NCBI RefSeq assembly: GCF_042100115.1
Contig: NC_091275.1
Coordinates: forward strand, 1,984,001 to 2,048,000
Origin: Alternaria dauci
Taxonomy: Eukaryota; Ascomycota; Dothideomycetes; Pleosporales; Pleosporaceae
DNA length: 64,000 bases
Reading direction: 5' to 3'
The notes below the pieces were generated by a model, which saw only the letters and a program-made list of their open reading frames with translations, searched no databases and was not told the origin of the DNA. Positions 23,270-34,781 of this stretch are shown piece after piece (within the stretch, counting starts at the first letter, position 1; each line of letters opens with the position of its first letter). The translations under genes and the position numbers were made by a program.

Positions 23270-24130
23270 ATGGAGCCAGCGACCTCTCCACCAGCAGCAG
23301 ACATCGCAAAACCACTGTCCGATTTCCAAAAGATAGGCCACAATACATACGTCTGGACCTCACCGCTCTACTTGTCCCAGTCTGCAGATCAAACACCACT
23401 CATCCTGCTCTTCGCCTGGAACGCCGCGGCCGCAAAGCACATTGCCAAATATACACTCACCTACCAAAAGCTCTTCCCCACATCCCGCATCTTGCTAGTA
23501 CGATGTTTCACTCGGGACATGTTCCGCAGCGCCTCTTCCTACAGCTCCTTACTCCAGCCAGCAATGGAGCTTGTAGCCGAACACACCACTGCAGGAGGCC
23601 AAGTCCTTGTCCACAGCTTCTCCAACGGCGGCGGAAATCAAGTCAACGAGTTTGCAAAGACTTGGAAGAAGAAGTATGGCACACCAGTACCGATGCGAGC
23701 ACAGATTCTCGATTCTAGTCCGACCAAAGGTCCATGGATGAAGAGCCACGCAGCGATATCCGCGTCCCTTCCCAAAAGCATGTTTTGGGTTTGGTTTGGT
23801 GGGGCACTGGTACATCTCTTGCTTGTGTGTACATTCATCGCTGATAAGGTGATGGGGAGGGAGAATAAGATGGTGGTTTTGTGTCGGCAGCTGAATGATG
23901 AGTCGGTGTTTGATACGAAGGTGCCACGTGTGTATTTATATAGCAAGGCGGATCAGATGGTGGGTTTTGAGGAGGCAGATGAACACGCTGATATTGCCAA
24001 GGCAAAGGGGTGGGACGTGACAAAGGTACAGTTTGAGAAGAGTTCGCATTGTGGGCATATAAGAGAGGACGAGGCAAGATATTGGGCGGCAGTTATGGAC
24101 GCCTGGAAGAAGGGCCCGAGAGAAAAATAG
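23270..24130 (+). CDS. TMEM53/DUF829 (PaxU-like) alpha/beta-hydrolase-fold protein
   Basis: Single exon, 286 residues, starting at ATG 23270. The N-terminal half follows the DUF829 pattern: LILLFAWNAAAAKHIAKYT, then RILLVRCFTRDMF, then the nucleophile elbow HSFSNGGG, then ILDSSP. Likely catalytic partners are Asp in SKADQMV and His in SSHCGH near the C-terminus, so the Ser-Asp-His triad is complete. A hydrophobic stretch at about residues 170-192 (FWVWFGGALVHLLLVCTFIA) may anchor it in a membrane. TMEM53 in animals is a nuclear-envelope protein, and PaxU-like relatives occur near indole-diterpene clusters, but the substrate is unknown. No biosynthetic genes lie nearby, so I infer a general role. 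Confidence 0.87.
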   Translation: MEPATSPPAADIAKPLSDFQKIGHNTYVWTSPLYLSQSADQTPLILLFAWNAAAAKHIAKYTLTYQKLFPTSRILLVRCFTRDMFRSASSYSSLLQPAMELVAEHTTAGGQVLVHSFSNGGGNQVNEFAKTWKKKYGTPVPMRAQILDSSPTKGPWMKSHAAISASLPKSMFWVWFGGALVHLLLVCTFIADKVMGRENKMVVLCRQLNDESVFDTKVPRVYLYSKADQMVGFEEADEHADIAKAKGWDVTKVQFEKSSHCGHIREDEARYWAAVMDAWKKGPREK

Positions 24131-24224
24131 AGCCACTGGCTAGTAGGGATGCAATTGTAATCTGATGTTCATGTTGAGATGGCAGTACCTCAAGCGTAAA
24201 CAGATGCATTCCATGTCCCTATAT

Positions 24225-24951
24225 CTATAGTCTAGCTGCGACCAGCGAGAGGTAGATATTCCATAGCAGACCGCAGAAACTGAGAAAGACAATACGGCGC
24301 TCGACGGGGATGTAGGTCGTGCTGAAGAAGTTGGCAATCGGCCAGACTTTGTACGAATCGAAGATGAGGCCAAAAAGCTCCTAGCTCATGTGTTAGTCAT
24401 TTGCAAGGAGACACTTGATTGGAGGGGAATACTCACGTTTCTAAAGTCTTGTACAATCAATGCCACAGTCTTACCCTTCATGAGACCAATCAAGATCAAG
24501 AACATGGACTGGTTCAGCAAGGCGCCCATGGTAATACACTGCTTATTGTCAGCCCTCGCCCACGACGGAAAGTGAAGAGTCAGCCACGCACGTCCGTGAA
24601 CCATTTCCTAAAGATATTCCACCAATTCCTCACTCGGACCTCTTCTTCCACTATGCCCTTTCCTTCTCCATCCTCTCTCAGCATTATGCCCTTCTCCTCT
24701 TCTCCTTCCCCTATAACCCTTGTCTGCCTAACAGTCTTCCAGCCCGGAAACGCGCGTTCGAGCCAATTCTGCCAATGGTAGTTGATGGGTGCGGTGAGTA
24801 CGACCATGATGGCGAACTGGGTGAAGAGAACACGGTCGAAGACGAAGGGCTTGGATTCGTTCCATGCTTTGAGGCGTTGCGCGATAACGTTGCTGCATGA
24901 GTCTATGGCGAGGGCGGAGAGACAAGCTGCGGCGATCGGAGGTAGCTTCAT
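24225..24951 (-). CDS. Mpv17/PMP22 family membrane protein
   Basis: Exons 24951-24592, 24538-24437 and 24380-24225 (introns 53 and 56 nt) give 205 residues. Family marks: AIDSCSNVIAQ near the N-terminus, APINYHWQNWLERAFPG, MGALLNQSMFLILIGLMKG, and the C-terminal signature DSYKVWPIANFFSTTYIPVERRIVFLSFCGLLWNIYLS. Four membrane helices are expected. Mpv17, PMP22 and yeast Sym1 are channel-like proteins of the inner mitochondrial or peroxisomal membrane. The loop after FPGWKTV is expanded by about 30 charged residues (GEGEEEKG... EEEVRVRN). I choose ATG 24951; the frame upstream has only a TTG. Confidence 0.9.
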
Positions 24952-26250
24952 GGCTGTTGTGAGGAGGGTGGGAGAGAGTCGGCGGAATGTTGACAAGGTT
25001 GAGGATTAGTTGCAGGACCGATTGTGAGATGCGGATCAGCGAGGCCAGGTAAGCATCAGAGTACGCGCGTGTTTCGACGAGGCGCGGCGCTCAGACAGGT
25101 CGACAGAAACTGAAGGTCCCTGAGGTGGAAGGGAAAAAAGCAAACCAGGACGCGGCATTGCAATCTGCTATCGCTGCGCCATTGAAATGCGACTCCACAG
25201 TTGTTGGTGTTGCTATTGCGCGTCCGTTCGGTACAGCTGAGCCCGAATCAGATGGTGGCTTGAGGCGTGGCACAACTGACTCGGCGGCGTTACTTTCTCC
25301 TAACAGTACCAAAACTCTCCCATGACTTTCGATTAGTTACCGAGCTTATCATTACCCCGCTGGGTAAGGATCGAGATCTAGATTTACCTTTGTGAAGCTG
25401 CGCACGTGTTGCAGAGTTGTTATCGTTGTTCGTCGAGCTCTTCGTTGGCCACCATATAACGAACCTTAGAAACACAGAGACCATGCACGTCTTCAACGTA
25501 TCAGAAGAGCAAGGACTTCATAGACATTCTCCTTCACGATAGAACAGAATGAACACAAGCCATGGGCCTCACAGCAGCACATCGTAATCTCAGTATAAGA
25601 TCCCGATAGACGGACTTTTGCTCGTGGTAATTCTATATGCGGGGTAAAAATTAATCACGCAACTCTATTCAAATGTTTTGGGTGACCAATTGAGTTGTAA
25701 TCTCGTTCATGTGTATATTGCAAGACTGCGGCCCTTGAACAGTACATGGATGGAATCTTGGAAGTAGAGACATGGGATATCGTTCATAAGATCTTTATTC
25801 TGAGCATCTTCTTCGTATAAAACAATTGGCCGAGAAATACTCTCCCAGTATCTACAGTCATTCTGAATTGTCTGTTAAATCTCCATTCTCACCTACTCCT
25901 ACTTCTGGTTTCTGTTGGTTGTTGACCGGCCCGATTCCATCAACTATGATATGGCATGCACCAAACGTCATCATTGCTCAAACACCGTCCCCGCATAACT
26001 AGCTCACACCACACAAATTCTGTAGTTGCCTGTCGAAAACGCTTAATATGGGGTCTGGTGTCTGTACGTGGCCTGGAGATCTCCTGGAGTTCAGTAATCG
26101 ACTGTGGGCACTATCGGCGAACATGTTGCGCCGCCGGACAACGGTGATATAAACTCTCTTCTCGTCATTCAAACTATAAGAGCTCAACTGCAACAAATCT
26201 TAGTTATATTTTGCACACCAAAAGAAACCACTTCAATCATCGCCATCACT
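24952..26250. other. Intergenic stretch, 1.3 kb
   Basis: Lies between the Mpv17-like gene (minus) and the reductase gene (plus), so both promoters are here. Nothing gene-like was seen. A TATAAA box at 26148-26153 belongs to the reductase gene. Confidence 0.5.
26148..26153 (+). promoter_or_regulatory. TATA box of the CipB-like gene
   Basis: TATAAA about 100 bp upstream of the start codon at 26251, followed by an A/C-rich leader. Spacing fits a fungal core promoter. Confidence 0.5.
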
Positions 26251-27369
26251 ATGTCGAACCAAGCAGCGTGGATCCCCGAAGCAAAGGGCCAGCTTCAGGT
26301 CAAGGAAGCTCCCATGCCAAAGGCGGGCAAGGGCGAGGTTGTTATTAAGAACCACGCAGTTGCTGTCAACCCTGTAGATTGTGAGTATCTGCACACATGC
26401 AGTTTGTCTATTTATGCTGACTTGAACAGGGAAGATCCAGGACTACGGAATCTTCCTGCAAAGATACCCCAACATCTGTGGTAATGACATCGCTGGCGAG
26501 GTATACGAAGTTGGCGAGGGTGTTACACATGTCAAGAAGGGAGACCGCGTACTAGCGTATGTCCTCGGCCTCATGAGCTCCAGCGGGATAGTGTACTGAC
26601 AGCATAACGCAGACATGCACTTGGCCTTATCACCAACGACCCTGCGCACGGCGGATTCCAGCTCTACACTTCCTGCAACGCGCTCGTCGTTTCGAAGATT
26701 CCATTGAGTATGAGCTTTGCTTCGGCCTCAGTCCTGCCTCTCGCCATTTCAACTGCAGCCGCCTGTCTCTTCAAGAAGGAGACGCTCGCGCTACCAATGC
26801 CATCCTCCAACCCCTCATCTACAGGCAAATCGGTGTTGGTATGGGGCGGCGCGAGCAGTGTGGGTGCGACGGCAATTCAGGTGGCAGCTGCCTCTGGCGT
26901 GAAGGTGGTCAGTGTAGCAAGCAAGCACAACCTGGAGAAGCTCAAGGAACTTGGTGCAGCAGCCGCCTTTGACTACAAGGATCCCAACGTCGCTCAGGAC
27001 ATCATCGCCGCTCTCGAAGGTACCGAGTTTGCGGGTGTGTGCGACGCCATCGGTTCGCCAGAGGCCGTGGCTGGCTGGGCACCAGTATCCGAGAAACTCG
27101 GTGGACGTTACGGCTCCGTCTTGCCCGTTGAGCAAGGTCTGCCCAAGGGCATCGAGGGCACCAACATCTTCGCCCCGACTGTAGCGCTGTCTGACAAGTA
27201 CGTTGGCGATGTTGTCTGGGGGCAGTGGGTACGCGAGGCGCTGGAGAAGGGTACGCTGAAAGCAGTTCCGGAACCACTGGTGGTTGGAAAGGGACTGGAT
27301 GCTGTAGCGGAGGGCTACAAGAAGCAAAAGGAAGGCGTCAGCTTCCGCAAGGTCGTGATCGAGTTGTAA
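26251..27369 (+). CDS. MDR-family dehydrogenase/enoyl reductase, CipB-like
   Basis: Exons 26251-26380, 26430-26556 and 26613-27369 (introns 49 and 56 nt) give 337 residues. The N-terminal GroES-like domain reads AAWIPEAKGQLQVKEAP, AVNPVDWKIQDYG, GNDIAGEVYEVGEGVTHVKKGDRV. The Rossmann domain has the NAD(P)H-binding motif VLVWGGASSVGATAIQVA. The structural zinc Cys cluster and catalytic-zinc ligands of classical alcohol dehydrogenases are missing, so this is an MDR reductase of the quinone/enoyl type and not a zinc alcohol dehydrogenase, despite the usual database name. Close fungal relatives are called CipB (concanamycin-induced) and include trans-acting enoyl reductases of polyketide synthases. 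No polyketide synthase lies in the window, so the substrate is unknown. Probably cytosolic. Confidence 0.92.
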
Positions 27370-28207
27370 GCCGCATTGGACAGGCCAACCCGCTAGCCTA
27401 TAGAACGAACATGGTATGAAGTCATGTCGAATATGATAACCAATGCAACTCCTGGTGATGGCACTCGGATAGTTCTTCTGGAAGCTTCGTCAATCATTAC
27501 GAGCACATACCTTGGTACTGACCACCAGGAGAGCTGTTCGCGGCCGCGGCGAAAGGTGCTGCCGAGCTGACCCACTTTAAAGTTTTTAGCTTCCCGCAAC
27601 TCTTCTTCAGTTCGCGCCCTTCCTCCTCTCCAGTTGCCAACATATAAAGTCCTGGCCTATCCGTCGCATCTTCATTAACAACAGCATCTTCGTGTTATCC
27701 AGTCGCTCTTGTAAGTACTCCCACACATCCTCACACCCTTACCCCCCTGCACTATGATGAAAAACGTTCCACATTCGCAGTTTCCACGCTAGCCATCAAT
27801 CGAACCTACTTTAGATGGTCAATGAGCGCGAATACCTTCCTTGGATGTCTGATTTGCTTTCCACCTTCGCATTACAGTTACTAAACCTCTTCACGAGCTC
27901 TTGCTAACTCCCAAAAGACCTTTTAGATCCGGACATTGCCCATTTATATGCTGCCAAGGACGAGGACCTAGCCAACTCAGTATGCTGGTTACCTGTTCTT
28001 GGTCACTAGACACTGGAAAAGACGTAGTTGAAGTCGGAGTTTTGACTAGTTCATTCAATACTCATATACAATTAACACCAAGAATACCTCTATTTTGTCT
28101 CCAATTTAAACAATGTCCTTTACGCTCCTGCGTCTTGTCCTTCTTTGCACCTCTCGCTCCATATTTGCACGGGTATAACATCTGCTTCGGACTCCAGTAT
28201 CGATCGC
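27370..28207. other. Intergenic stretch with an orphan promoter
   Basis: Between the reductase gene and the convergent cupredoxin gene. It holds a TATA box, a pyrimidine-rich leader and an optimal splice donor that belong to no listed gene (27640-28010), suggesting an unannotated short transcript; see findings. Confidence 0.5.
27643..27648 (+). promoter_or_regulatory. TATA box of an unassigned transcript
   Basis: TATAAA followed by a C/T-rich leader and, 62 bp on, a consensus GTAAGT donor at 27711. No ATG lies between box and donor, as expected for a 5'-leader exon. The transcript itself is unassigned. Confidence 0.4.
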
Positions 28208-28861
28208 TTAGAGCATGAAGAAGGTGAAGAGACCGGTCAGACCAGCGAACATGGCGCTGCCGGCGAGATGGGATGCAGCGCCTGTCGCTGCTGGAGAAGA
28301 AGAAGACGACGACCCGGATGTTGAGGTACCGTTCTCGGTCAGGTTGCCGCCAAAGCCGGCGGTCGATGTAGGAGAAACATTCTCAGTGGCCTGCTCAGAG
28401 GCGTTCTTGAAAGCATCGAGAGTGTTGGGACCGGAAGCCCTAAACACTGTCAGTCAAAGCAAGGGTTTCGAGATATAATGGAGGACTTACGGTGGGTTGA
28501 TAACACCGACCATGCCATTTTGGCAGTGCTGGCCCTGTGTGCAGTAGAACCAGACAGGCGCCGAGGCGTTCTTGACCTCGTACGTGAAGGTCGTAGGAGC
28601 GACAGCCTCCGTATCCGTTGTTGGAACGAAGCCACTCCAGAAGCCGTTCTGCATGGGCTGGCAAGGGTTGGCAAAAGTAGCCTGGGCGACGGAGTGGTTC
28701 TTGGGCCAGAACGAGAAGGTGACAGTGTCGCCCTCAGCGGCCTCGAGGCTGTCTGGCTTGAAGACAAGATCGCCAGCCTTGGTGCCGACAAGAACCTTGT
28801 GGTCCGCTGCAAACGCAGCGCTGGCCATGGCCGAAGCAGTGAAGATGGTGGAGAAATGCAT
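28208..28861 (-). CDS. Secreted cupredoxin-domain protein with Ser-rich, GPI-type tail
   Basis: Exons 28861-28491 and 28439-28208 (51-nt intron) give 200 residues. A signal peptide (about residues 1-18, cut near AFA|AD) precedes one cupredoxin domain at about 19-125. Blue-copper ligands are visible: His in KNHSV, then Cys, His and Met in FYCTQGQHCQNGM. The domain is followed by a Ser/Thr/Gly/Pro linker with N-glycosylation sequons (NASE, NVSP, NGTS) and a hydrophobic end (AMFAGLTGLFTFFML) that fits a GPI-anchor signal. Such extracellular serine-rich cupredoxins are common in plant-associated and wood-decay fungi; their redox partner is unknown. A TATA box lies about 150 bp upstream. Confidence 0.9.
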
Positions 28862-29013
28862 TATGGTTGGTTTGTTCGGAAAAGAGACTAGCTCGTTTTG
28901 GTAATTAAGACAATGCGGGAAGAAACGAAGGGATCTCTTGGTGTGTAATTGGTAGTGAGAAGTGAAGAACGTGGACCTGCCTGCCGAACAAAGGTGAGCA
29001 CATTTGCGAGCAT

Positions 29014-29019
29014 TTTATA
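29014..29019 (-). promoter_or_regulatory. TATA box of the cupredoxin gene
   Basis: TATAAA on the minus strand, about 153 bp before the start codon at 28861. Confidence 0.45.
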
Positions 29020-29415
29020 GTACAGAGAGAGAAACAGTTGCCGCCCGGTGAGCGGATGAGTCGGTATACCTATCCCATGGCATAACAGCTTCGAGACTTC
29101 AGGCGTCGCGAAGGCATGCTTTCTTGACGCCTGAACTTCCCAAGCGACATCTGGGGAAACAGGGCGGGCAATGCAGTGCGTTGTTACTGGCCATGTTTGC
29201 CAAGGGCGCCTCGACTGGGCCACTTGCCGCTCGGGTACGACCGTTTCTTGCCTTAGGCCGTTGCTGTGGCTGTATGAGAGCCAAGATTAGACCCTGACAT
29301 TTACGGCAAACGTGTTTCTGGCGAAGGGATGAAACTCTGTGTTGAGCGTGGATGGAACGCAACGTGTTTTGGAGAGCGGGCGTGCACGGAACCCGAACAC
29401 TATTCTAGCCTCGCA

Positions 29416-29435
29416 CTCTCTCTCTCTCTCTCTCT
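29416..29435 (+). repeat. (CT)10 microsatellite
   Basis: Ten uninterrupted CT units in the intergenic region between the two secreted-protein genes. Confidence 0.9.
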
Positions 29436-30587
29436 CAGCCGTTGCCTCCATGTCGACTACCGTGACAGCGGATGCGCATCGTCGCGACGTCTGGGGCGCA
29501 GACAAGTTGACAGGCCGTTGCACCCGCTGAGAGGAGACCTCCGCGCGAGCTCATACGCTTCGCGAAACGTGCGACAGCGTCTACAGCTTCCGGTGCTGAC
29601 GGCTTCGGAATGGTGTTACTCCATGTCTTCCGGTCGAATAAATCTCATGATTCTGCATCAGCTCACCATCCGGCATCATCCGTCCTCCTTGCGCAAAGCG
29701 TGGCGATAACTTCACTCGACTCGTATTACTTCATGCCTTTAGAAGACGTCAAAGCGCGGGCGGAGACGGTGTCCCAGCATTTCGACGCCTCACTCACTGG
29801 CTGTGTTCATTCTCCACTCTTACGGGGTCGCGGTCCATGAACGGAACCCTGGAATGTTCCAGTCGGCTTGTGGAAAGAGGAAAGCTACAATCAAATGTCA
29901 CCACGTGACACATAAGTGTTGCTCCAAAGCAGGTGGTGAGCAGGCGGCCCATGTGCTCACTGAAGTTATTGCTGCTGGTGTGAGCGCTACCAACAACAGT
30001 CAGCTAATTCGACTGCGCACTTCCTTGGGCGAAGGCTATGATTGCATCGTACAACGCTATAGCGGATTAAAGTCAGATCTCGTGTTCGTCGACGTGGCGT
30101 TGTTACCGCCGCTTCCGAGGCCATACCCAGTGCTTCATCTTCTTTTGGTTACAACACCAGGCCTAACCCTCGTGAGATGTCTTTATCGTGCGCAAGTTCC
30201 GGCGGTGTACAATATTGTTTTATTGATCGCTGTCCATGGCTACCTATTCTGGCCGATCGGATGTAACCATCTGTTAATGCCGGCCCTTTGCCTCGCCTGT
30301 TCGACCCTTTACAGCTAGTGCAAGCCTTTCCCGCTGCTAGTTTCCCAAAAATATCGCCACTCCCCACATTGTCTCTCGTGTCTGTTGACGCTATGAGCTC
30401 ATCTACTACGAATACCGCTATCTTATGGTCATCTGCTTTGACCGTTGAAGCTAATACTGTGGAAATGGTAAGTCGTTCCGGGATGTTGCTCGCACTCGCA
30501 CTGCGTTACCCCGTCCGACTGCCATTCTGGCGAAAGACGAGGTGGTAACCTCGGATTATGGAGTGGAGACTTCGTGAGGGTAAGTGG

Positions 30588-30593
30588 TATAAA
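30588..30593 (+). promoter_or_regulatory. TATA box of the cerato-platanin gene
   Basis: TATAAA followed by AGGATG and a strongly C/T-rich leader up to the start codon at 30731, the usual build of highly expressed fungal genes. Confidence 0.6.
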
Positions 30594-30730
30594 GGATGAT
30601 GCAGTCGCAGCTGTGAGAGAGCATCATCAGCTCCCAGCTCTCCAACTTCCACTCTCCGATATCCTACGATAACGACAGTTCCGCCACATATCTCTATTCT
30701 CCAAGCTTCTACCCATCTACCATCAACATC

Positions 30731-31206
30731 ATGCAGTTCTCCAGCGCCATCTCTGCTGCCATCCTTGGATTCGCCAGCCTTGCTTCAGCCATCACTGTCA
30801 GCTACGACACCGGCTACGATGATGGCAACCGCGCCTTGACCTCGGTCGCCTGCTCAGACGGCGCCAACGGCCTCATCACCAAGTACAATTGGCAAACTCA
30901 AGCCAACGTTGCCGGTTTCCCTCGCATCGGTGGATACGTGGGTGTTGCTGGATGGAACAGCCCTCAGGTATGTACAGTCTTTACTTCACCTTGTTTTCAC
31001 CATCTAACTATCCATACTAGTGCGGAACATGCTACGGCGTCACCTACAACGGAAAGACTGTCTATATTCTCGCTGTCGACAGCTCCGTCCAAGGGTTTAA
31101 CATTGCTAAGGCAGCCATGGACGAGCTTACCAACGGCCAAGCTGCGGCCCTTGGACGTATTGATGCGCAGTACGCCCAGGTTGCTACCAGCAACTGCGGA
31201 TTGTAA
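30731..31206 (+). CDS. Cerato-platanin (SnodProt1-type) secreted protein
   Basis: Exons 30731-30967 and 31021-31206 (53-nt intron, GTATGT..CTAG) give 140 residues. A signal peptide (about 1-19, LASA|IT) precedes a mature protein of about 120 residues starting [16 protein letters not shown]. The family pattern includes [33 protein letters not shown] and the C-terminal SNCGL. Four cysteines (ACS, CGTC, NCG) form the two conserved disulfides. Cerato-platanins are expansin-like, double-psi-barrel proteins of the fungal wall and secretome that bind chitin oligomers and can elicit plant defence; several are virulence-associated. A TATA box and CT-rich leader suggest strong expression. Confidence 0.97.
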
Positions 31207-32221
31207 GTACTGTGCTACCATTAAGACGACGATGGCAAACATTCGATAATGTTTATTTATGGGTTCTATGATGGGTACTGCGTAGCATAGCGTTCCTTAT
31301 TTGCATGCGGCGGCGTTTATATATACACTCCTTAATCAAGTAATGGTTAATGTCCAAGGCAGATTGGCACATTCTCAAGAGAATTCTTTCCTATATGGTG
31401 CTATGTCCTCGTGATTTCCGATCTTTTGAGTTACATGGGGGCCATTAGCCACTTATAATCTTCATAATATTCTTTCCCTGTGCTGCGACAAGATAGGATG
31501 AGCGTCAGCGTCCGCATGAGTGGTGCGTTTCGGACTGGCAGGTATAGTCAACATCTCACACCTCTCATCGCTGAAAGGTAACCATGTCTTGACTTTCTGG
31601 ATACACAATCGTGGCGGAAAAGTTCGGATACCTAGCCTTCTAATTGCTGCTAGTCGTCCAGAAAGAGGTGTTGTTGCCGCATACATCGAAACGCTTGCAC
31701 TAGGATGATTGTTCTCTTCGAGAATGTGGTTTGGAGTGATCATGTACAAGTGAAAGCCGATGGCCTTGAATACTGGACCAGTGCCATGACATTCCGAAAA
31801 ACATCGGTACTGCTTGTATGACGATCCCCAACAGGTTCCATAAAAGAACACAAGTGGCATCCAAGGTGACTGGAAGGGTTAGACAAGACTGCAGCTATAG
31901 TAGAGGCCAACGTCAATCCACATGGTGTAGGTAGTTGCAAAGTTTGAGTGCGTGACACGAGCATTCGTTCATCATTTCTATCTACTGACGTTAACCGTCA
32001 TATCTCTATAAGATCTAAACACTTGGTGGTATATCGCTATTCGCAAAGAAGGGCCATCTCAAAGATGACCAAGGAACTTTTATTGTAGAAACAAAATATG
32101 CGTGTCCCAAGAGTACCAAAGCTACGCCTGCATAGCCATGCGCCCGTGACATGATATTAGATAGGGTTTGCAAGAAGACCTGAGTGGTGATTGTGATCGA
32201 GCACCTCGGAACAGCACTTGT
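31207..32221. other. Intergenic stretch, nothing recognised
   Basis: Convergent region between the cerato-platanin and Ecl1-like genes. It holds both 3' ends; no gene, repeat or RNA was recognised. Confidence 0.5.
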
Positions 32222-33223
32222 TTAACGAGGTGTTGAAGCAAGTAATCGACCAAGGCTTCCACTGGCGAACGATGGCTCAGGGACTGGTGATTTGGCATAG
32301 ACAATCTCGCCTTCGATTGTACTAGTAGACGTCCTTGATATAGAAGCCGCCGATTTGTGCGAGTAGGACTTTGGGCTCGACGGAGCCGTCAACGGGGTGA
32401 CCAGGTCAATCGACTTGGCTCCATAAGATCCACTATGCGACGGTTTTGTCCTTGGTGGGAGTGGCCTGGTAGTGGCAGGGGTGTATGGAAGCGAATAGCT
32501 CACCGACGAGGCCGGGGTGTGTGAGAGCGAAGGAGCGGCACTAAAGCTGATTTGCGAAGTGGAGTTACGGTTGTAGCGGGGTCGGACGGTATCAGGGAAG
32601 TATGCAGGTGATTGGAATTTGCGGAGGTATTTTGACGCTTCCGAGTCAAAGCGCTGATACCGGTCGGCGGTGTTATCGTCTGATGAGACGTCGGAGAAGG
32701 CACATGACGAGCGTTTCGACTCAGGTTGAGTGGGGGAGCGCTGGGGTACAATGTCGCGGAAGGCAAAGTCGTCGAAGGTGAAATTGGAAAACGGCGTAGT
32801 CGGCGGTGAGTAATGATCGTATGAATAGGTAAGACTCTTCTCGGTGTCCTTCTTCTTGCAGCTACATGTGCATGTTAGTTGGTGGTCTGTGCATAGCTGG
32901 GTGGGTGGGTGCCATACCTTTCCGAGCAGTAGAGCACAGAGTTACTGGGAACAATAATTTGCTTCTCGCAGACAGTGCTGCAACAAGACGTTAGCACACA
33001 GTAGTCAGGGCTTGATGACGACAACATACCAGTAGTTCAAAAAGCTGACCGCCATTGAGTCCTCGTCTTCGTCGGAATCGACTTCCTTGTAATGAACGAC
33101 TTTGGAAGCGGGTTTGCTTCCGTGGGATTGAGTCCGCTTTGACAGAGGCCTGGAAGGCCGTGCGTGCGCAGGTTGCGACTTTTTGGATTGATGGGACGGG
33201 TGACGAACGTGATGCGTGGCCAT
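32222..33223 (-). CDS. Ecl1-like life-span regulatory factor
   Basis: Exons 33223-33030, 32977-32918 (60 nt) and 32861-32222 (introns 52 and 56 nt) give 297 residues. The spliced core reads FLNYCTVCEKQI, then NSVLYCSESCKKKD, a short Cys motif (C-x2-C...C-x3-C) that is the hallmark of the fungal Ecl1/life-span family. The rest is Ser/Pro/Thr-rich and disordered, with a basic N-terminus (SKKSQPAHARPSRPLSKRTQ) and an acidic VDSDEDED stretch before the finger. In fission yeast Ecl1-3 are small proteins induced by nutrient limitation that extend chronological life span. This filamentous-fungal form is three to four times longer. The Cys motif is spread over three exons, so unspliced translation misses it. 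Confidence 0.83.
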
Positions 33224-34781
33224 TATGGATATGGATGAACTTTAAAAGCCTCACTGTGATAATCGCGCACGGTGCACGATCTTGTTACAGGGCTGGAAGT
33301 CGGGCAGCGAAGAAGCGGTGACACAGGCCACCGAGTTGCCAGCTGCTGATATGACGGAAGGTTCGTGCGTGGCTTTGTTTAGAATGCTTATCGCTTGGGT
33401 TCTGCGCCAACGTTTTAGCCAGGGACACTATAATGGATGTCTAGATCGCGACCATGTACAGGGACGGAGACGGATCGATGGACCAGGCGCTCTTTGGTGG
33501 AGAGCAACAACAATGCGACACCAAGACAATGTAGATGAGAACAACAAACTTACCAGGACAAGATAAGGGACGTGCGACGTCGGGAGGGAGGATAAAAACA
33601 GGTCCCAGGACGTTCTGATAGGTGGTGCACTATGCTCCCGAGAATGATGGTGCGCGGGCTGGGCTGAGCTGAGGGCGATAAGCAGCAGTTCGTGAGAGAG
33701 AGGGCAAAGCCGAGTATTTCCACAAGGCAGGCGGCTTTCAGCGGCAATGAACAAGCAATGAATCGGACATCGATAACAAGACGAGCGAGGGACGGTGGTC
33801 AATAAGTAATTACGAGACCGGTGCCTGCGATTTCCGATGTGCAGATCTAGAACGCGGTTGACGACGACGGATCTAAATATGCGGTCGGGATATGGTTGCG
33901 CGTGTGGGGATGATTCGTGATAGCCGTCAAGATAGAGCCATTGATATCATCCAGCACGCCATACCGGCACCCGCTGCGCGCTGACTCCTCACCACCTACC
34001 CCCACTCGCATCCACCACGGTGCCTTGCTACAATTTCGTTTTTCCCGTTGCAGCCACAGCGGGGAAGTCTGGCCATACTGCATCATGAGACATGGCAGCA
34101 TTGTGCATAGCGACGCCGTAGGCATCGTGTTGCAGCGAATGGCGGGCCGAAGCATGCGTACGGAAATACGTCAAAGTCCACGTTCCTGTGCGCTTCGGCA
34201 CAACTCACGGCGGGTACCATACTAGACACCACTGTCCATTCGGGTGCGTATCGCCGGTGCGACATTGTCACATCTTCTTTGTGTTGCGAGCTCTTCCAAC
34301 ACAATGAAGCCATATTGCGTGTGTCTCGCACACTTCTTCATCCGGTAATCCGGCGCGGCCCTTCCTGCACTCGACTCACCACCCCGCTATCGCACTTTGA
34401 ACAGCGTTTTGCAAGCTCACAAGGTTTGCCAGTCGGCTTGCGAGCCGCCGTACATCGTGTTGGTTCCTTGTCGATAATTCGCATGTCTGAAGCACCCTCC
34501 GCCTGAGCGACTCTTGACTGTGCATAAGCAGATGCGGGTCCAATTCTCTATTCGCGTAACTCTAACCTAGCGGCCGCGCAACGAAAGAGCCAACCGGATC
34601 TCCCAAAGAGCCCTCACCGTCTCGTCGACGATCGTGAATCATCAGAAAATCTCTTAGGCCTGAAACCAGACACCTTACTGTGTGCAGCAGTCCACGATCG
34701 TCAGGGTGTGAGTGTGTACCCGCAGTACAAGTCTAGCCTTCATATGTCGGTCAAGAGTTTTCCCTCCACACATTACAAACG
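33224..34781. other. Intergenic stretch, 1.6 kb, nothing recognised
   Basis: Upstream of the Ecl1-like gene and downstream of the methyltransferase gene. No exon chain, repeat or RNA gene was recognised. It is long enough to hold an extended promoter for the stress-type Ecl1-like gene. Confidence 0.45.

Larger units (their letters stand above)
28862..30730. other. Intergenic stretch, 1.9 kb
   Basis: Shared upstream region of two divergent genes for secreted proteins (cupredoxin and cerato-platanin). It holds a TATA box for each and a (CT)10 microsatellite at 29416-29435. Frames in it (for example 29803-30318) start at non-ATG codons and look random. Confidence 0.5.

Noticed and set aside
29803..30318. 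Plus-strand 171-residue open frame
   Set aside because: Starts at a non-ATG codon, lies in the promoter region of the cerato-platanin gene and resembles no protein family.
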